The notes: generated by a model from the letters alone, not told the origin. A DNA stretch of 64,000 bases from Actinobacteria bacterium IMCC19121 (GCA_002284895.1 CP015605.1:558001-622000), one strand, 5' to 3'. Shown: positions 37,948 to 46,579, counted from the stretch's first letter. Made by a program: numbers and translations.

Positions 37948-40900
37948 CATTTACAAACATGGAGCGAGTAGCTAAATATTCACCCGAAGAGATAGTTGCA
38001 AAGCTTGGGCTCAAGCCTGTTACAACATATCAATCCGAAATTATTAGTAGTCCACTAGAGCCTTCAGTTGTCATTGCTGGTGCTGGTTCAGGTAAGACTG
38101 AAACGATGTCTAATCGTGTGTTGTATTTGGTAGCAAACGGCTTTGTCACACCTGATCAAATTCTTGGCCTTACTTTTACGCGCAAAGCCGCAGGAGAACT
38201 TTCTGTTCGTATTCGAAAGCGTTTGCGTCAATTAGCCGCACTCCCTGAGTTCAAACACATTACTTCTACTTCTACATCTGTTACTACCTATCACTCCTAT
38301 GCAGGCAAGCTACTAAGTGAGCATGCAATTCGCTATGGCATTGATGCAGATGCAGAGCCATTGGGTGAAGCAGCAATTTGGCAGATTGCATCAGATGTCG
38401 TGCGCAACTGGTCAGATGATTCTTATCGAAATCAAAGCGCGGTCAGTACTGTCATCAAAGATTTGTTGGGGCTATCTAAGTTAATGCTGGAGCATCAAGT
38501 AAAGGCCGAAGACATTGAGCGAATCGGCAATGAAGTTTTAGCATCTTTAGAACCTCTAACTGGAAGCAGTAACGCTGAAGTTCGAGATGTTGCTAAAGCT
38601 ATGCGCCAGCGAAACTCGCTGCTTCCTATGGTTGAAACCTTTATGCAACGTCGCAAAGCAGCCGGTGAGTTCTCCTTTGATGATCAGATGTCATTAGCTG
38701 CAGATATCGCTCAGAACTTTGAAGATGTTGGTGTGTTAGAGCGCGGTAAGTACAAAGTTGTTTTGCTCGATGAATATCAAGACACATCCCAATCACAGGT
38801 GCGAATGCTTTCATCTCTCTATGGGGGTGGTCATCCAGTAATGGCTGTGGGAGACCCATCACAAGCCATTTACACCTGGCGCGGAGCCTCTGCCGGCACC
38901 ATGGCATCTTTTGCTACCTATTTCCCTAAGAACGTTGATCAAGTGGGCAAAGCTCAGTTCTCACTTCCAACAACCTTTCGCAATGATGAAATGATTTTGT
39001 CGGTTGCTAATCGCATTAGTGGTGAAATTAAGTTAGCGGGTGGGCAACAAGTTGTTGAACTAGAGGCGCGACCAAAAGCTGGCAAAGGCGAAGTCGCCTA
39101 CGGAATCTTTGAAACTATTGATGCTGAAGCACAGGCAATTACTGAATATGTTCAAAAGAACTGGGCTCCCTCTACTGGAAAGACATGCGCCGTGCTTGTG
39201 CGAAAGCGCAGTCAGATAACAGCAATAGAAGCAGCGTTGCATGAAGCTGGAATAGCAGTGGAAGTCATTGGAATCGGTGGATTGATTCACGTTCCAGAGG
39301 TGGCCGATGTTGTGACAATGTTAAAGATAATTACTGACCCTGATGCTGGTTCTGCACTTATGCGTCATTTAACTGGACCACGAATTAACTTAGGACCACG
39401 CGACATCGCAGCACTTGGCACATTCTCTAGAGATCGCGCTAAAGCTATGCATGCTGATTCCAAGACTTTTATTAAAAAGATTGCTGCCGGCAACCCAGAA
39501 CAGTTAGAGGCCGATGATCAATTTGCAGGATCGATTATCGATGCTCTAGATGAAATTGCCGATGCAAAGAAGTTTGGTTTTAGCGATATTGGATATCAAC
39601 GCCTGGTTCGATTTGCTAGTGACTTGCGTCGATTACGTGCCAGAGCAGGCGGACAGGTAACTGATCTGATTAGTGAGATCGAAAACTACTTAACCCTAGA
39701 AAGTGAAATAACTCTGCGCGATGGCAATCAATCTGGTCGCAGACACTTAGATCGCTTCCTTGATGAAGCAGCAAAGTTTGAGCGCACAGGCGGAACAGTC
39801 TCAGCCTTCCTTGTGTGGCTAGATATAGCTGCCGATGCTGAAGGCGGACTAAAGGCTGGAGCACCTGAAATTCGCAGTGATGTCGTGCAGATATTGACCA
39901 TTCACATGGCAAAAGGTGCTGAGTGGGATGTTGTTGTTGTGCCCGGTTTGGCTGAAGGAACATTTCCTGGCGGAAATACTGGTGATTCAGATAATTGGCT
40001 TAAGAATGAAAAGCATGTGCCCTTTGAGCTGCGCGGAGATGCACATGAGCTTCCACGATTTTCTCTAGATGGCATAACCAAAAACAGTGATGCAGCAAAG
40101 GCAATCAAAGCCTTTGGTAAGGATTGCACTAATAACATCAAGATGCGTGAAGAGATGCGCCTTGCCTACGTTGCTATCACGCGTGCTAAATCGCATCTGC
40201 TCTGCACGACATCATGGTGGCGAGATGGCACACAATCTGTAGCACCAAGTGAGATCTTCACAATGATTGCAGCAGCGGCAAGTGGGTTAGGTGGCTTGTT
40301 AGTAAGTGATGTTGCAGCACCTGAAGATGGCGCAGAAAACCCAACGATTGAAAATCCAATCTCTGCTAAGTGGCCCCGTGATCCACTGGGCAATCGCCGC
40401 CAAGCATTTGATGCTGCCATTGAATTAGTAAAATCTGCGCCCATCCATTCACTGCAAGAATCTAATTCTGATGAGGTTAACTCCTGGATTGGTGATGCTC
40501 AGGCATTAATTAACGAACAACGTAAGGTGAAAGATCAAACTATTCGCGTTGCACTACCTCCACGTCTTTCAACTTCCACACTTGTTGCCTTGCATAAAGA
40601 TCCACAAGAACTTGCACTCAATATTCGCCGTCCAATGCCGCGTGGTCAAGATCAATATTCACGTCGTGGCACTGCATTCCACTTATGGGTTGAACGCCAA
40701 TTCACTGATGCTGCAACATTATTTGGTGATGAGTACTTAGATTACTTAGATCCGTTGGAAGAAGATTCAAAGTTAGAAGATTTAAAGAAAGCATGGCTGG
40801 GCAGCGAATATGCCAATCGCACACCAGCTCGCGTTGAAGTCCCCTTTGAGACAACTATTGGCGGCATTTTGGTGCGTGGTCGCATCGATGCCGTCTATGC

Positions 40901-41141
40901 AACAGCTGATGGTTTTGAAGTAGTGGACTGGAAAACTGGATCAACGAAGTTGGATGCATCAGCTGCCGTTCAGTTGGCGATGTATCGATTGGCTTGGGCA
41001 AAGCTCTCAGGCACAGATATCTCAAAGATAAGCGCAGCTTTTCACTATGTTCCTACTTCTGTCACTGATCGCCCAGCAGACTTACTCGATGAAAGCGCCC
41101 TTATTGCATTAATTACAAATGCAAGTAAAGAATCGGCTTAA
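37944..41141 (+). CDS. adnB: AdnB-like helicase-nuclease subunit
   Basis: A 1065-aa second subunit. Walker A AGAGSGKTE (residues 45-53), motif Ia LTFTRKAAGEL, motif II LLDEYQDTSQSQ, GDPSQAIYTWRGAS (motif III), HMAKGAEWD and YVAITRAKSHL (motifs V-VI) are intact. The C-terminal nuclease has VVDWKTGS (Asp995). In AdnAB, AdnB supplies the leading motor. The GTG start overlaps the adnA stop (GTGA). Its stop overlaps the convergent EEP-family gene by 4 bases (41138-41141). Confidence 0.92.
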   Translation: MTFTNMERVAKYSPEEIVAKLGLKPVTTYQSEIISSPLEPSVVIAGAGSGKTETMSNRVLYLVANGFVTPDQILGLTFTRKAAGELSVRIRKRLRQLAALPEFKHITSTSTSVTTYHSYAGKLLSEHAIRYGIDADAEPLGEAAIWQIASDVVRNWSDDSYRNQSAVSTVIKDLLGLSKLMLEHQVKAEDIERIGNEVLASLEPLTGSSNAEVRDVAKAMRQRNSLLPMVETFMQRRKAAGEFSFDDQMSLAADIAQNFEDVGVLERGKYKVVLLDEYQDTSQSQVRMLSSLYGGGHPVMAVGDPSQAIYTWRGASAGTMASFATYFPKNVDQVGKAQFSLPTTFRNDEMILSVANRISGEIKLAGGQQVVELEARPKAGKGEVAYGIFETIDAEAQAITEYVQKNWAPSTGKTCAVLVRKRSQITAIEAALHEAGIAVEVIGIGGLIHVPEVADVVTMLKIITDPDAGSALMRHLTGPRINLGPRDIAALGTFSRDRAKAMHADSKTFIKKIAAGNPEQLEADDQFAGSIIDALDEIADAKKFGFSDIGYQRLVRFASDLRRLRARAGGQVTDLISEIENYLTLESEITLRDGNQSGRRHLDRFLDEAAKFERTGGTVSAFLVWLDIAADAEGGLKAGAPEIRSDVVQILTIHMAKGAEWDVVVVPGLAEGTFPGGNTGDSDNWLKNEKHVPFELRGDAHELPRFSLDGITKNSDAAKAIKAFGKDCTNNIKMREEMRLAYVAITRAKSHLLCTTSWWRDGTQSVAPSEIFTMIAAAASGLGGLLVSDVAAPEDGAENPTIENPISAKWPRDPLGNRRQAFDAAIELVKSAPIHSLQESNSDEVNSWIGDAQALINEQRKVKDQTIRVALPPRLSTSTLVALHKDPQELALNIRRPMPRGQDQYSRRGTAFHLWVERQFTDAATLFGDEYLDYLDPLEEDSKLEDLKKAWLGSEYANRTPARVEVPFETTIGGILVRGRIDAVYATADGFEVVDWKTGSTKLDASAAVQLAMYRLAWAKLSGTDISKISAAFHYVPTSVTDRPADLLDESALIALITNASKESA

Positions 41142-41941
41142 TCAACTTCAATCTGTAGAGGTAAGTGATCACTCATTCCTGAGTGAGGGTATTGAATGTG
41201 GCGCACATCTTTTGAAGTTAACTTTTGCGAAAGAAAATAGTCTATCTGCACCTTTGGATACCAACTTGGAAAGGTGCGCATCGCTGCCAGAGATCTCCAT
41301 TTAAAACCTCGGGCAAATATGGCAAAGGGAATATTGAGATCTCCCATGATTAGAATCTTAGATTTATCTGTTACACCCAAAGTATTTGCCCAACGCTTAA
41401 TCTTAATTAATTGGGCGAGCGAAAATCCCGGCACAAATGAAAGATGAGTATTAATAATGAGCCAGCCATTATCTAATTTGGCAGCAAGTGCACTTCGTGG
41501 ATGGTCTCTGACATAGACACGTTTTAACTTTCCATCAACTGGAAATGCCATCAAGACACCAACGGGCGAACCCTTAAGATCTAAGCGGTGCCAGGAATCA
41601 ACTGGAATCTTTGAAGCCATTCCAATTCCATAAGATCCTGGTGCTACATCACTTTTATTTGTAATGAGCTTGTCATCATTTTTGTTTGGATTACGCCAAT
41701 CTTCATCCGGTGATCCCATAAGAGATGGAGCAAAGGCCCAATCTTTTGCGCCCACAATTGATGCAACATTGCCCGTTTGATTGTGACTTCCTGATCGCTC
41801 AAGGAAGTAATCGACTTCCTGCAGGCCTATGACATCAGTGGCTAGCTGGCTAAGGGCTGCAGAAAGCAAAGCCTGCGGGTCGGCTTCTTCATCGGGGGGA
41901 ATGGGCAGCCCGTGCAGCAGATTCCACGATGTTATGCGCAT
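41138..41941 (-). CDS. Endonuclease/exonuclease/phosphatase (EEP) family protein
   Basis: A 267-aa metal-dependent EEP-fold hydrolase. The ordered motifs TSWNLLHG (residue ~4), GLQEVDYFLERSG, IINTHLSF, ILIMGDLNIPF and SDHLPLQIEV supply the Asn, Glu, Asp and His residues of the active site. Substrates in the family range from abasic DNA to phospholipids and inositol phosphates, so none is named. No signal peptide is seen, and proximity to adnAB suggests but does not prove DNA repair. A TAGCAT hexamer lies 6 bases before its ATG. Confidence 0.82.
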   Translation of the reverse strand: MRITSWNLLHGLPIPPDEEADPQALLSAALSQLATDVIGLQEVDYFLERSGSHNQTGNVASIVGAKDWAFAPSLMGSPDEDWRNPNKNDDKLITNKSDVAPGSYGIGMASKIPVDSWHRLDLKGSPVGVLMAFPVDGKLKRVYVRDHPRSALAAKLDNGWLIINTHLSFVPGFSLAQLIKIKRWANTLGVTDKSKILIMGDLNIPFAIFARGFKWRSLAAMRTFPSWYPKVQIDYFLSQKLTSKDVRHIQYPHSGMSDHLPLQIEVD

Positions 41942-41968
41942 GGGGCGATGCTAGTAGCGTTCACCCCT
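41942..41968. promoter_or_regulatory. 27-bp divergent leaderless promoter, EEP gene / nudC
   Basis: In ATGCTAGTAGCGT the - strand TAGCAT (complement of 41948-41953) ends 6 bases before the ATG at 41941. The + strand TAGCGT (41955-41960) ends 8 bases before the ATG at 41969. The two -10s are separated by one base. No ribosome-binding sequence is present on either side. Confidence 0.6.
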
Positions 41969-42916
41969 ATGAGCGCGCGCAATCAATCCTTATCCCCGAT
42001 TAATCGCGCTAGCCACCTGCGCACAGATGCCACGGCCTTAAAAGATCTCTGGAAAAAGGCAATGATCGTGCAGATCATCGATGGGCGAATTAGTGCAACT
42101 GATGATGCTCTTGTTTTTTGTGATGCAGCCACAGTTTCTGCACAAATGGATTCATTTATAGAAGGTGATCGCTTTTTCTTAGGCCTTGGCCGTGATGACA
42201 ACACACCATATTTCGCCTGGCGAACATCGTGGATAAACGAACCTGCTACCAAAGAAGAAAAGTATGAAGGTTTTGCAACTCTTCGCGAACTGGGAAGCAG
42301 TTTGAATGAAGTTGAAATTTCATTAGCAATGCATGCAGTTGGTCTTGCTAACTGGCATGCAACACATCCATGTTGTGCACGGTGCGGTGCTGCCACTGTC
42401 AGTGATTTAGGAGGATCGGTTCGCGTGTGTGTTGAAGACTCAACACAACATCACCCACGAACAGATCCAGCAGTAATTGTTTTAGTGAAAGATTCAACGG
42501 ACCGAATCTTGTTAGGTCATCAACCAGTATGGCCAGAAAAGCGTTTCTCAACTTTTGCTGGCTTTGTTGAACCAGGTGAATCTTTTGAAGAGTGCGTATC
42601 GCGTGAAGTTTTTGAAGAAGCTGGTGTGTATTGCAACGATATTAATTACTTACGCTCACAAGCCTGGCCTTTTCCAGCATCCATCATGATTGCCTTTGAA
42701 GCAATTACAGATCACCCAGAAAATGCGCGGCCTGACGGTGAAGAAATCACTGAGATTCGTTGGTTCACAAGAGATGAAATGAAGAAGGCTGTGGCAAGTA
42801 GTGACATTTTGTTGCCACCATCAATCTCTGTTGCTCGCAAAATGATTACAGCTTGGTATGTTGGCAAAGAAGGCTATGTTGTTAGTGATTTAACTGGCGG
42901 GGAATCCTGGCGTTAA
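41969..42916 (+). CDS. nudC: NAD(+) diphosphatase NudC
   Basis: A 315-aa NudC. The Nudix box GFVEPGESFEECVSREVFEE, continuing EAGV, is complete, and the SQAWPFPAS motif that selects NADH/NAD caps follows it. The zinc ribbon before it keeps CCARCGA, but the second half has one Cys and a HH pair (RVCVEDSTQHHPR), so metal binding may differ from E. coli. NudC can hydrolyse NAD(H) or remove NAD caps from RNA. ATG 41969 fits the leaderless promoter; the longer frame from 41912 overlaps the EEP gene. TAATG links it to the helicase gene. Confidence 0.9.
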   Translation: MSARNQSLSPINRASHLRTDATALKDLWKKAMIVQIIDGRISATDDALVFCDAATVSAQMDSFIEGDRFFLGLGRDDNTPYFAWRTSWINEPATKEEKYEGFATLRELGSSLNEVEISLAMHAVGLANWHATHPCCARCGAATVSDLGGSVRVCVEDSTQHHPRTDPAVIVLVKDSTDRILLGHQPVWPEKRFSTFAGFVEPGESFEECVSREVFEEAGVYCNDINYLRSQAWPFPASIMIAFEAITDHPENARPDGEEITEIRWFTRDEMKKAVASSDILLPPSISVARKMITAWYVGKEGYVVSDLTGGESWR

Positions 42917-44589
42917 TGTCAGATCTTCGCGCAGAAGAGATTTTAGAATCTCTCGATAACGAACAAAGAGCCGTTGCTCTAGCTACACGTGGTCCTGTGT
43001 GTGTTATTGCTGGCGCTGGAACTGGAAAAACTCGGGCAATTACTCACCGCATTGCATATGCCGCAGCAATTAATGTGATGGATCCACACAAAGTATTAGC
43101 TCTTACCTTTACTGCCCGTGCTGCTGGAGAGATGCGCATGCGCCTTCGCTCCCTTGGCGTGCCATCGGTTGCTGCGCGCACTATTCACGCAGCTGCCCTT
43201 AAGCAGCTCACCTTTTTTTGGCCACAAGTATTTGGTGGTCGCACACCAGATCTCATTACCTCAAAGACTGCCTTTATCACTGAGGCAATCAAGCGCGCTG
43301 AGTTAACAGGGGAGTTATCGATTACTTCGCGCGATTTGATGCGAGATATCGCCTCTGAGATTGAGTGGTCAAAGGTCAGTGAAGTTGCACCAGTTGATTA
43401 CTTATCTGAGCTGGGAAAGCGCACGGTAAAGCCTCGAATCAATCCAGAACAAATGGCCAAGGTTTACACGGCCTATGAATCAGTAAAACATCAAGAGCGC
43501 GCAATGGATTTTGAAGATGTTTTGCTTCTTACAACGGCCATGATTGAGCAAGAGCGTGAAGTAAGAGAGCGCGTGCAGGATCAATACCGATTCTTTACTG
43601 TGGATGAATATCAGGATATTTCCCCACTACAACAGCGCCTGATAAATGCTTGGCTAGGTTCACGCCAAGAGATCTGTGTTGTCGGTGATCCTGCACAAAC
43701 GATCTATTCATTTGCTGGTGCGACTCCTGTTTTCCTCAATTCATTTACGCAGCGCTTTCCAGAAGCCGAAGTAGTTCGCCTTACTACTGGGTATCGATCA
43801 ACTCCTGAAATTACTTTCATGGCTAACTCTGTTTTGCGCAAAGCTCAGATGGGCCAAGAGTTAGTTGCCCTCAATGATCATGGCGATAAGCCATCAGTAG
43901 ATGCATACAACGATGAGTTATCAGAGATTGCAGGAATCATTAGCTCAATTACTCAGTTAATTTCTCAAGGAACCGCACCACAGGAAATTGCGGTCTTGGC
44001 TCGTACCAATAGTCAGCTCAATGCAGTTGAACGTGCCATGAATGCCGCAAAAGTTCCCTACCAAGTGCGCAACAGTGAAAGATTCTTTGATCGCTCAGAT
44101 GTTCGTGAATTTCTTAAACTTGTTCGCAACGCCTCAGTTATTCCAACGGAAGGTGTTTCCTGGCTAGATGAGCTGCGCACTCTTGCACAACCATTTTTAA
44201 CTGGAGCGCACATTGATGGAATTGCAGCGCTGTTGCACTTGGCTCGCGAACTTGATGCAGATAGTGGCCTCACACCAAAGAATTTGCGCACATATTTACG
44301 TGAGCTAGAAGATCGTGTTCAGCAAAATAACCCACCAACAATGCCCGTAACAACCCTTGCTACGTTGCATGCTGCAAAGGGTCTTGAATGGGAGCGCGTA
44401 TTTTTAATGGGCGTGAGCGAAGGACTGCTTCCACTTGAAAATAACTCAACAACAGGTGATCAAGCATCTATTGATGAAGAGCGCCGCTTATTTTATGTTG
44501 GAATCACGCGGGCAAAAGTAGATCTACACATGAGCTATTCCAAGAAAGCCTCACGCTTCTTGGCAGAGGCTGGCCTTATCACCCCTTAA
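42916..44589 (+). CDS. uvrD2: UvrD2-like SF1 helicase, short form
   Basis: A 557-aa UvrD/PcrA-like helicase. The Q motif and Walker A (NEQRAVALATRGP; IAGAGTGKTRAI), motif Ia ALTFTARAAGEM, motif II VDEYQDISPLQQ, VVGDPAQTIYSFAGA, TLHAAKGLEWERVF and VGITRAKVDLHMSYS are intact. The gene order nudC-uvrD2-whiB7 matches mycobacteria. Mycobacterial UvrD2 is about 700 aa and carries an HRDC domain plus a tetracysteine tail; both are missing, the protein ending soon after motif VI. It is a trimmed version rather than an obvious truncation. Confidence 0.85.
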   Translation: MSDLRAEEILESLDNEQRAVALATRGPVCVIAGAGTGKTRAITHRIAYAAAINVMDPHKVLALTFTARAAGEMRMRLRSLGVPSVAARTIHAAALKQLTFFWPQVFGGRTPDLITSKTAFITEAIKRAELTGELSITSRDLMRDIASEIEWSKVSEVAPVDYLSELGKRTVKPRINPEQMAKVYTAYESVKHQERAMDFEDVLLLTTAMIEQEREVRERVQDQYRFFTVDEYQDISPLQQRLINAWLGSRQEICVVGDPAQTIYSFAGATPVFLNSFTQRFPEAEVVRLTTGYRSTPEITFMANSVLRKAQMGQELVALNDHGDKPSVDAYNDELSEIAGIISSITQLISQGTAPQEIAVLARTNSQLNAVERAMNAAKVPYQVRNSERFFDRSDVREFLKLVRNASVIPTEGVSWLDELRTLAQPFLTGAHIDGIAALLHLARELDADSGLTPKNLRTYLRELEDRVQQNNPPTMPVTTLATLHAAKGLEWERVFLMGVSEGLLPLENNSTTGDQASIDEERRLFYVGITRAKVDLHMSYSKKASRFLAEAGLITP

Positions 44590-44608
44590 TTACCCGTGGG
44601 TATGCGGG

Positions 44609-44649
44609 ATTTAATTAACTTGCACGAGGTTGACCCCATGCTTTACCCT
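44609..44649 (+). promoter_or_regulatory. Candidate WhiB7-type promoter of the whiB7 leader
   Basis: TTGCAC (44620-44625) and TACCCT (44644-44649), 18 bases apart, make a plausible -35/-10. Immediately upstream of the -35 is the AT-rich run ATTTAATTAA (44609-44618). WhiB7-dependent promoters are known for an AT-rich box just upstream of the -35, read by the WhiB7 AT-hook, so autoregulation is likely. The rest of the gap includes a hairpin CGTTTTC/GGAAACG (44660-44678). Confidence 0.5.
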
Positions 44650-44701
44650 TGCCTTTCATCGTTTTCATGGCGGAAACGAAGTGAATAGAGGGGAAGCGAA
44701 T

Positions 44702-44860
44702 ATGTCTAACAGCTCATTCGTTCCAGCAAACGCATTGCGTTCTGCTGTCATTCCTTCTGCTCATACAACCAATAAGCCTGCTGCTTGGCATACAACAAAG
44801 CCTGCGTTTTACGCAGCGTTTTATGCCGGATACGAGGCCACTGGTGGTTCTACTCGATAA
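44702..44860 (+). CDS. 52-aa leader peptide (uORF) of whiB7
   Basis: ATG 44702 follows GAGGGG about 8 bases upstream. The 52-codon frame encodes a Ala/Thr/Tyr-rich peptide (AHTTNKPAAWHTTKPAF, then YAAFYAGYEATGG) with no signal or membrane segment. It ends 22 bases before a strong intrinsic terminator in front of a whiB7 homologue. Its last codons include GGATACGAGGCC (44828-44839), which pairs with the terminator 5' arm. In mycobacteria a uORF upstream of whiB7 couples impaired translation to read-through, and the same role is inferred here. The peptide itself is likely a stall sensor rather than a functional protein. Confidence 0.72.
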   Translation: MSNSSFVPANALRSAVIPSAHTTNKPAAWHTTKPAFYAAFYAGYEATGGSTR

Positions 44861-44897
44861 CATCGAATAAGAACTAGAAGCCAAAGGCCTCGAATCC
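44828..44897 (+). promoter_or_regulatory. Candidate antiterminator: uORF 3' end paired with terminator arm
   Basis: GGATACGAGGCCACTGG (44828-44844), inside the leader ORF, is complementary to CCAAAGGCCTCGAATCC (44881-44897). Fourteen of 17 positions pair, including 11 of 12 in the core. The second partner is the 5' arm of the whiB7 leader terminator, so the two folds exclude each other. A ribosome finishing the uORF would cover the first partner and let the terminator form. A stalled or absent ribosome would allow the antiterminator. Confidence 0.6.
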
Positions 44898-44920
44898 ACA
44901 AGGATTCGGGCCTTTTTTAT
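44883..44920 (+). terminator. Intrinsic terminator in the whiB7 leader
   Basis: AAAGGCC + CGAATCC (44883-44897, T44890 bulged) pairs with GGATTCG + GGCCTTT (44902-44915) around ACAA, a 14-bp stem, followed by TTTATTT. It is the strongest intrinsic terminator in the window. It lies between the leader ORF and whiB7, so it would block whiB7 unless overridden. Confidence 0.85.
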
Positions 44921-44974
44921 TTCCCCAACAAAAGAAACCACAGCAAGACCTAACAGGAAGAAGAGGTGAGAACT

Positions 44975-45325
44975 ATGAGCGTTCTCTTCAGTGAACTACT
45001 AGTACCAGGCTGGGCAGATGAAAAGATTGGTTTAGATGCAGTAACGGGCACCTATTCCGATGGTTCATCATTTAATTTGCCATGCCATACAGCAGATCCA
45101 GAACTCTTCTTCTCTGAAGCAGATCTTGCTATCGCAGAAGCCAAGTCCCTCTGCGGTGGATGTCCTGTGCGCGCACAATGTCTTGAAGGTGCGATATCAC
45201 GCGCAGAACCTGCGGGTGTATGGGGCGGAGAACTATTTGAAGATGGTCGAGTTATTGCAAAGAAGCGCAAAGCTGGACGACCATCACTGAGCGAAGTTGC
45301 TGCACGTGAGGAAGAAGCTGCTTAG
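44975..45325 (+). CDS. whiB7: WhiB7-like transcriptional regulator
   Basis: A 116-aa WhiB protein. Cluster cysteines C37, C60, C63 and C69 (LPCH; CGGCPVRAQC), the G(V/I)WGG turn at 81-85 preceded by RAEPA, and a basic KKRKAGRP segment (96-103) resembling the WhiB7 AT-hook are present. WhiB7 binds sigma-A and activates intrinsic antibiotic-resistance genes in mycobacteria. Location next to uvrD2 and nudC fits the same orthologue. AGGAAGAAGAGG precedes the ATG by 8 bases; GTG 44966 is an alternative start. The preceding uORF and terminator suggest attenuation control. Confidence 0.87.
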   Translation: MSVLFSELLVPGWADEKIGLDAVTGTYSDGSSFNLPCHTADPELFFSEADLAIAEAKSLCGGCPVRAQCLEGAISRAEPAGVWGGELFEDGRVIAKKRKAGRPSLSEVAAREEEAA

Positions 45326-45334
45326 TTTTTGGTC

Positions 45335-45367
45335 GATGACTTGGTGCTTCGTACTCACCAAGTCATC
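45335..45367. other. Perfect 12-bp inverted repeat after whiB7
   Basis: GATGACTTGGTG (45335-45346) and CACCAAGTCATC (45356-45367) are exact complements around a 9-base loop. It begins 10 bases after the whiB7 stop but no T-run follows, so it may be an actinobacterial-style terminator without a T-tail or an mRNA 3' stabiliser. The remaining gap up to 45544 holds another hairpin (45451-45471) and no supported gene. Confidence 0.6.
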
Positions 45368-45450
45368 CACTCGAAATGAACTACTTCTCAGGCAAATTCA
45401 CGCTTGTAAGTTAGTGATGCAGTATTCATCCTCTCCATCCTGGGTAATTC

Positions 45451-45471
45451 CCCGTTTTTAAGGAAAACGGG
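45451..45471. other. Perfect 8-bp hairpin in the gap before the orphan gene end
   Basis: CCCGTTTT (45451-45458) and AAAACGGG (45464-45471) pair around TAAGG. The stem is symmetrical and lies 74 bases past the stop of the - strand orphan gene and 126 bases past whiB7. No T-run follows on either strand beyond the stem, so terminator function is uncertain. Confidence 0.4.
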
Positions 45472-45544
45472 TTATAAGAGTGAAAGTACTGTTGAATTAC
45501 TATCATTGCAATACACCCATGACGGGATAAAAAGCGTAGTCCTC

Positions 45545-46579
45545 CTAATTTATGCCAAGTCGCTCCCTATGAGCCTTTGAGGAAAGCTTGATGTCAGACT
45601 TAAGAATTCCGCGTCGCTCTACACACCACTCGACGTCAATTTTTAGATTTGGATCAGAATCCTTATAAGCATCATCAAATATTGATTCGAACTCATTAGC
45701 AAATTTCGGTGGAAAAGTCAGTCCCTGAATATTCCAAGAAGTCGCATGCAGATACCGAGTGCTCCAGATACTGATCCATAAACTTTTCATAACCGCGTTA
45801 TAGGAACCCGGACCAGCCACAGCCTTTGCATTTACATCCTTGCCTTCTAGCCGCTTAGAAATCTCTTGAGGGATACCCGGGTTTAGAGGATAAATCTTTT
45901 TATTGAGCCAACCTATTTTTTCCTCGTGAACTACGAGTAGAACTCTTACGACGTCGTAGTCGTCAAATTGTTCACTCCATTCTTCGGGGGTATAGGCCTC
46001 TTTCATATATTCATCCATTTGGAGGTTTCGAACTGTATCTTCAATAAGATAGACACGATAGCTGCCAAAGTGAAGTGGGATGTCAACAAAGACATTTCCG
46101 GATCCTCGCTGAGAGCTACTATCGAATACAAAAAGCAGATCATCGACCGTAAGATCTGCAACGTAAGATATACGTTTTCCGCTAACTAATTGCTCCTGTT
46201 GATCAGGAAAGTAGCCAAGAGTAAAAGAAGATAAGTTAACAATGCCGTCACCACTTTCCTCCACCAATGTCTTATGACAGAAGTCATCGAATCCTCTGAA
46301 GAAGGGGATGCAGATCCCCCACGCTTTCCTTTGTGGATTAGGGTCATCAATCCATGCAGCTTCATCTAGCGCAAAAACTGGGTAATCTCCGTCGCCATCT
46401 CCCGTTTGAATAGAAAATGTATTTGGCCCCGCTGTTCCCTCGTTAGTTTCTGGAATCTTAGTTGCGATACGCAACTCTGCGGTTTCGATATTTACTACTC
46501 CGTACCATAAGGCGTCCGAAAGCTCAGGGAAGCTTATGCTTTCTGCTCCTTTTGGAATCACTCGCTTGAAAAGTCCCAT
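45545..46579 (-). CDS. Hypothetical protein, unrecognised family (344 aa)
   Basis: I do not recognise this protein. It is 344 aa, acidic, without signal peptide or clear membrane helices. Visible features are a start MGLFKRVIPKG, a run of Asp/Glu-rich segments (QTGDGDGDYPVFALDEAAW), a DDLLFVFDSSSQRGSGNVF stretch, and a C-terminal half with tryptophans (KSLWISIWSTRYLHATSW). It looks soluble and cytosolic. TATTGT lies 7 bases before its ATG, like other leaderless genes here. It stands alone between whiB7 and the gua cluster, flanked by gaps of 219 and 112 bases, unlike the compact surroundings. It is probably an accessory gene. Confidence 0.75.
   Translation of the reverse strand: MGLFKRVIPKGAESISFPELSDALWYGVVNIETAELRIATKIPETNEGTAGPNTFSIQTGDGDGDYPVFALDEAAWIDDPNPQRKAWGICIPFFRGFDDFCHKTLVEESGDGIVNLSSFTLGYFPDQQEQLVSGKRISYVADLTVDDLLFVFDSSSQRGSGNVFVDIPLHFGSYRVYLIEDTVRNLQMDEYMKEAYTPEEWSEQFDDYDVVRVLLVVHEEKIGWLNKKIYPLNPGIPQEISKRLEGKDVNAKAVAGPGSYNAVMKSLWISIWSTRYLHATSWNIQGLTFPPKFANEFESIFDDAYKDSDPNLKIDVEWCVERRGILKSDIKLSSKAHRERLGIN

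Noticed and set aside
45451-45471. Intrinsic terminator call for the 8-bp hairpin
   Set aside because: The T and A runs are inside the stem; no T-tail follows on either strand.
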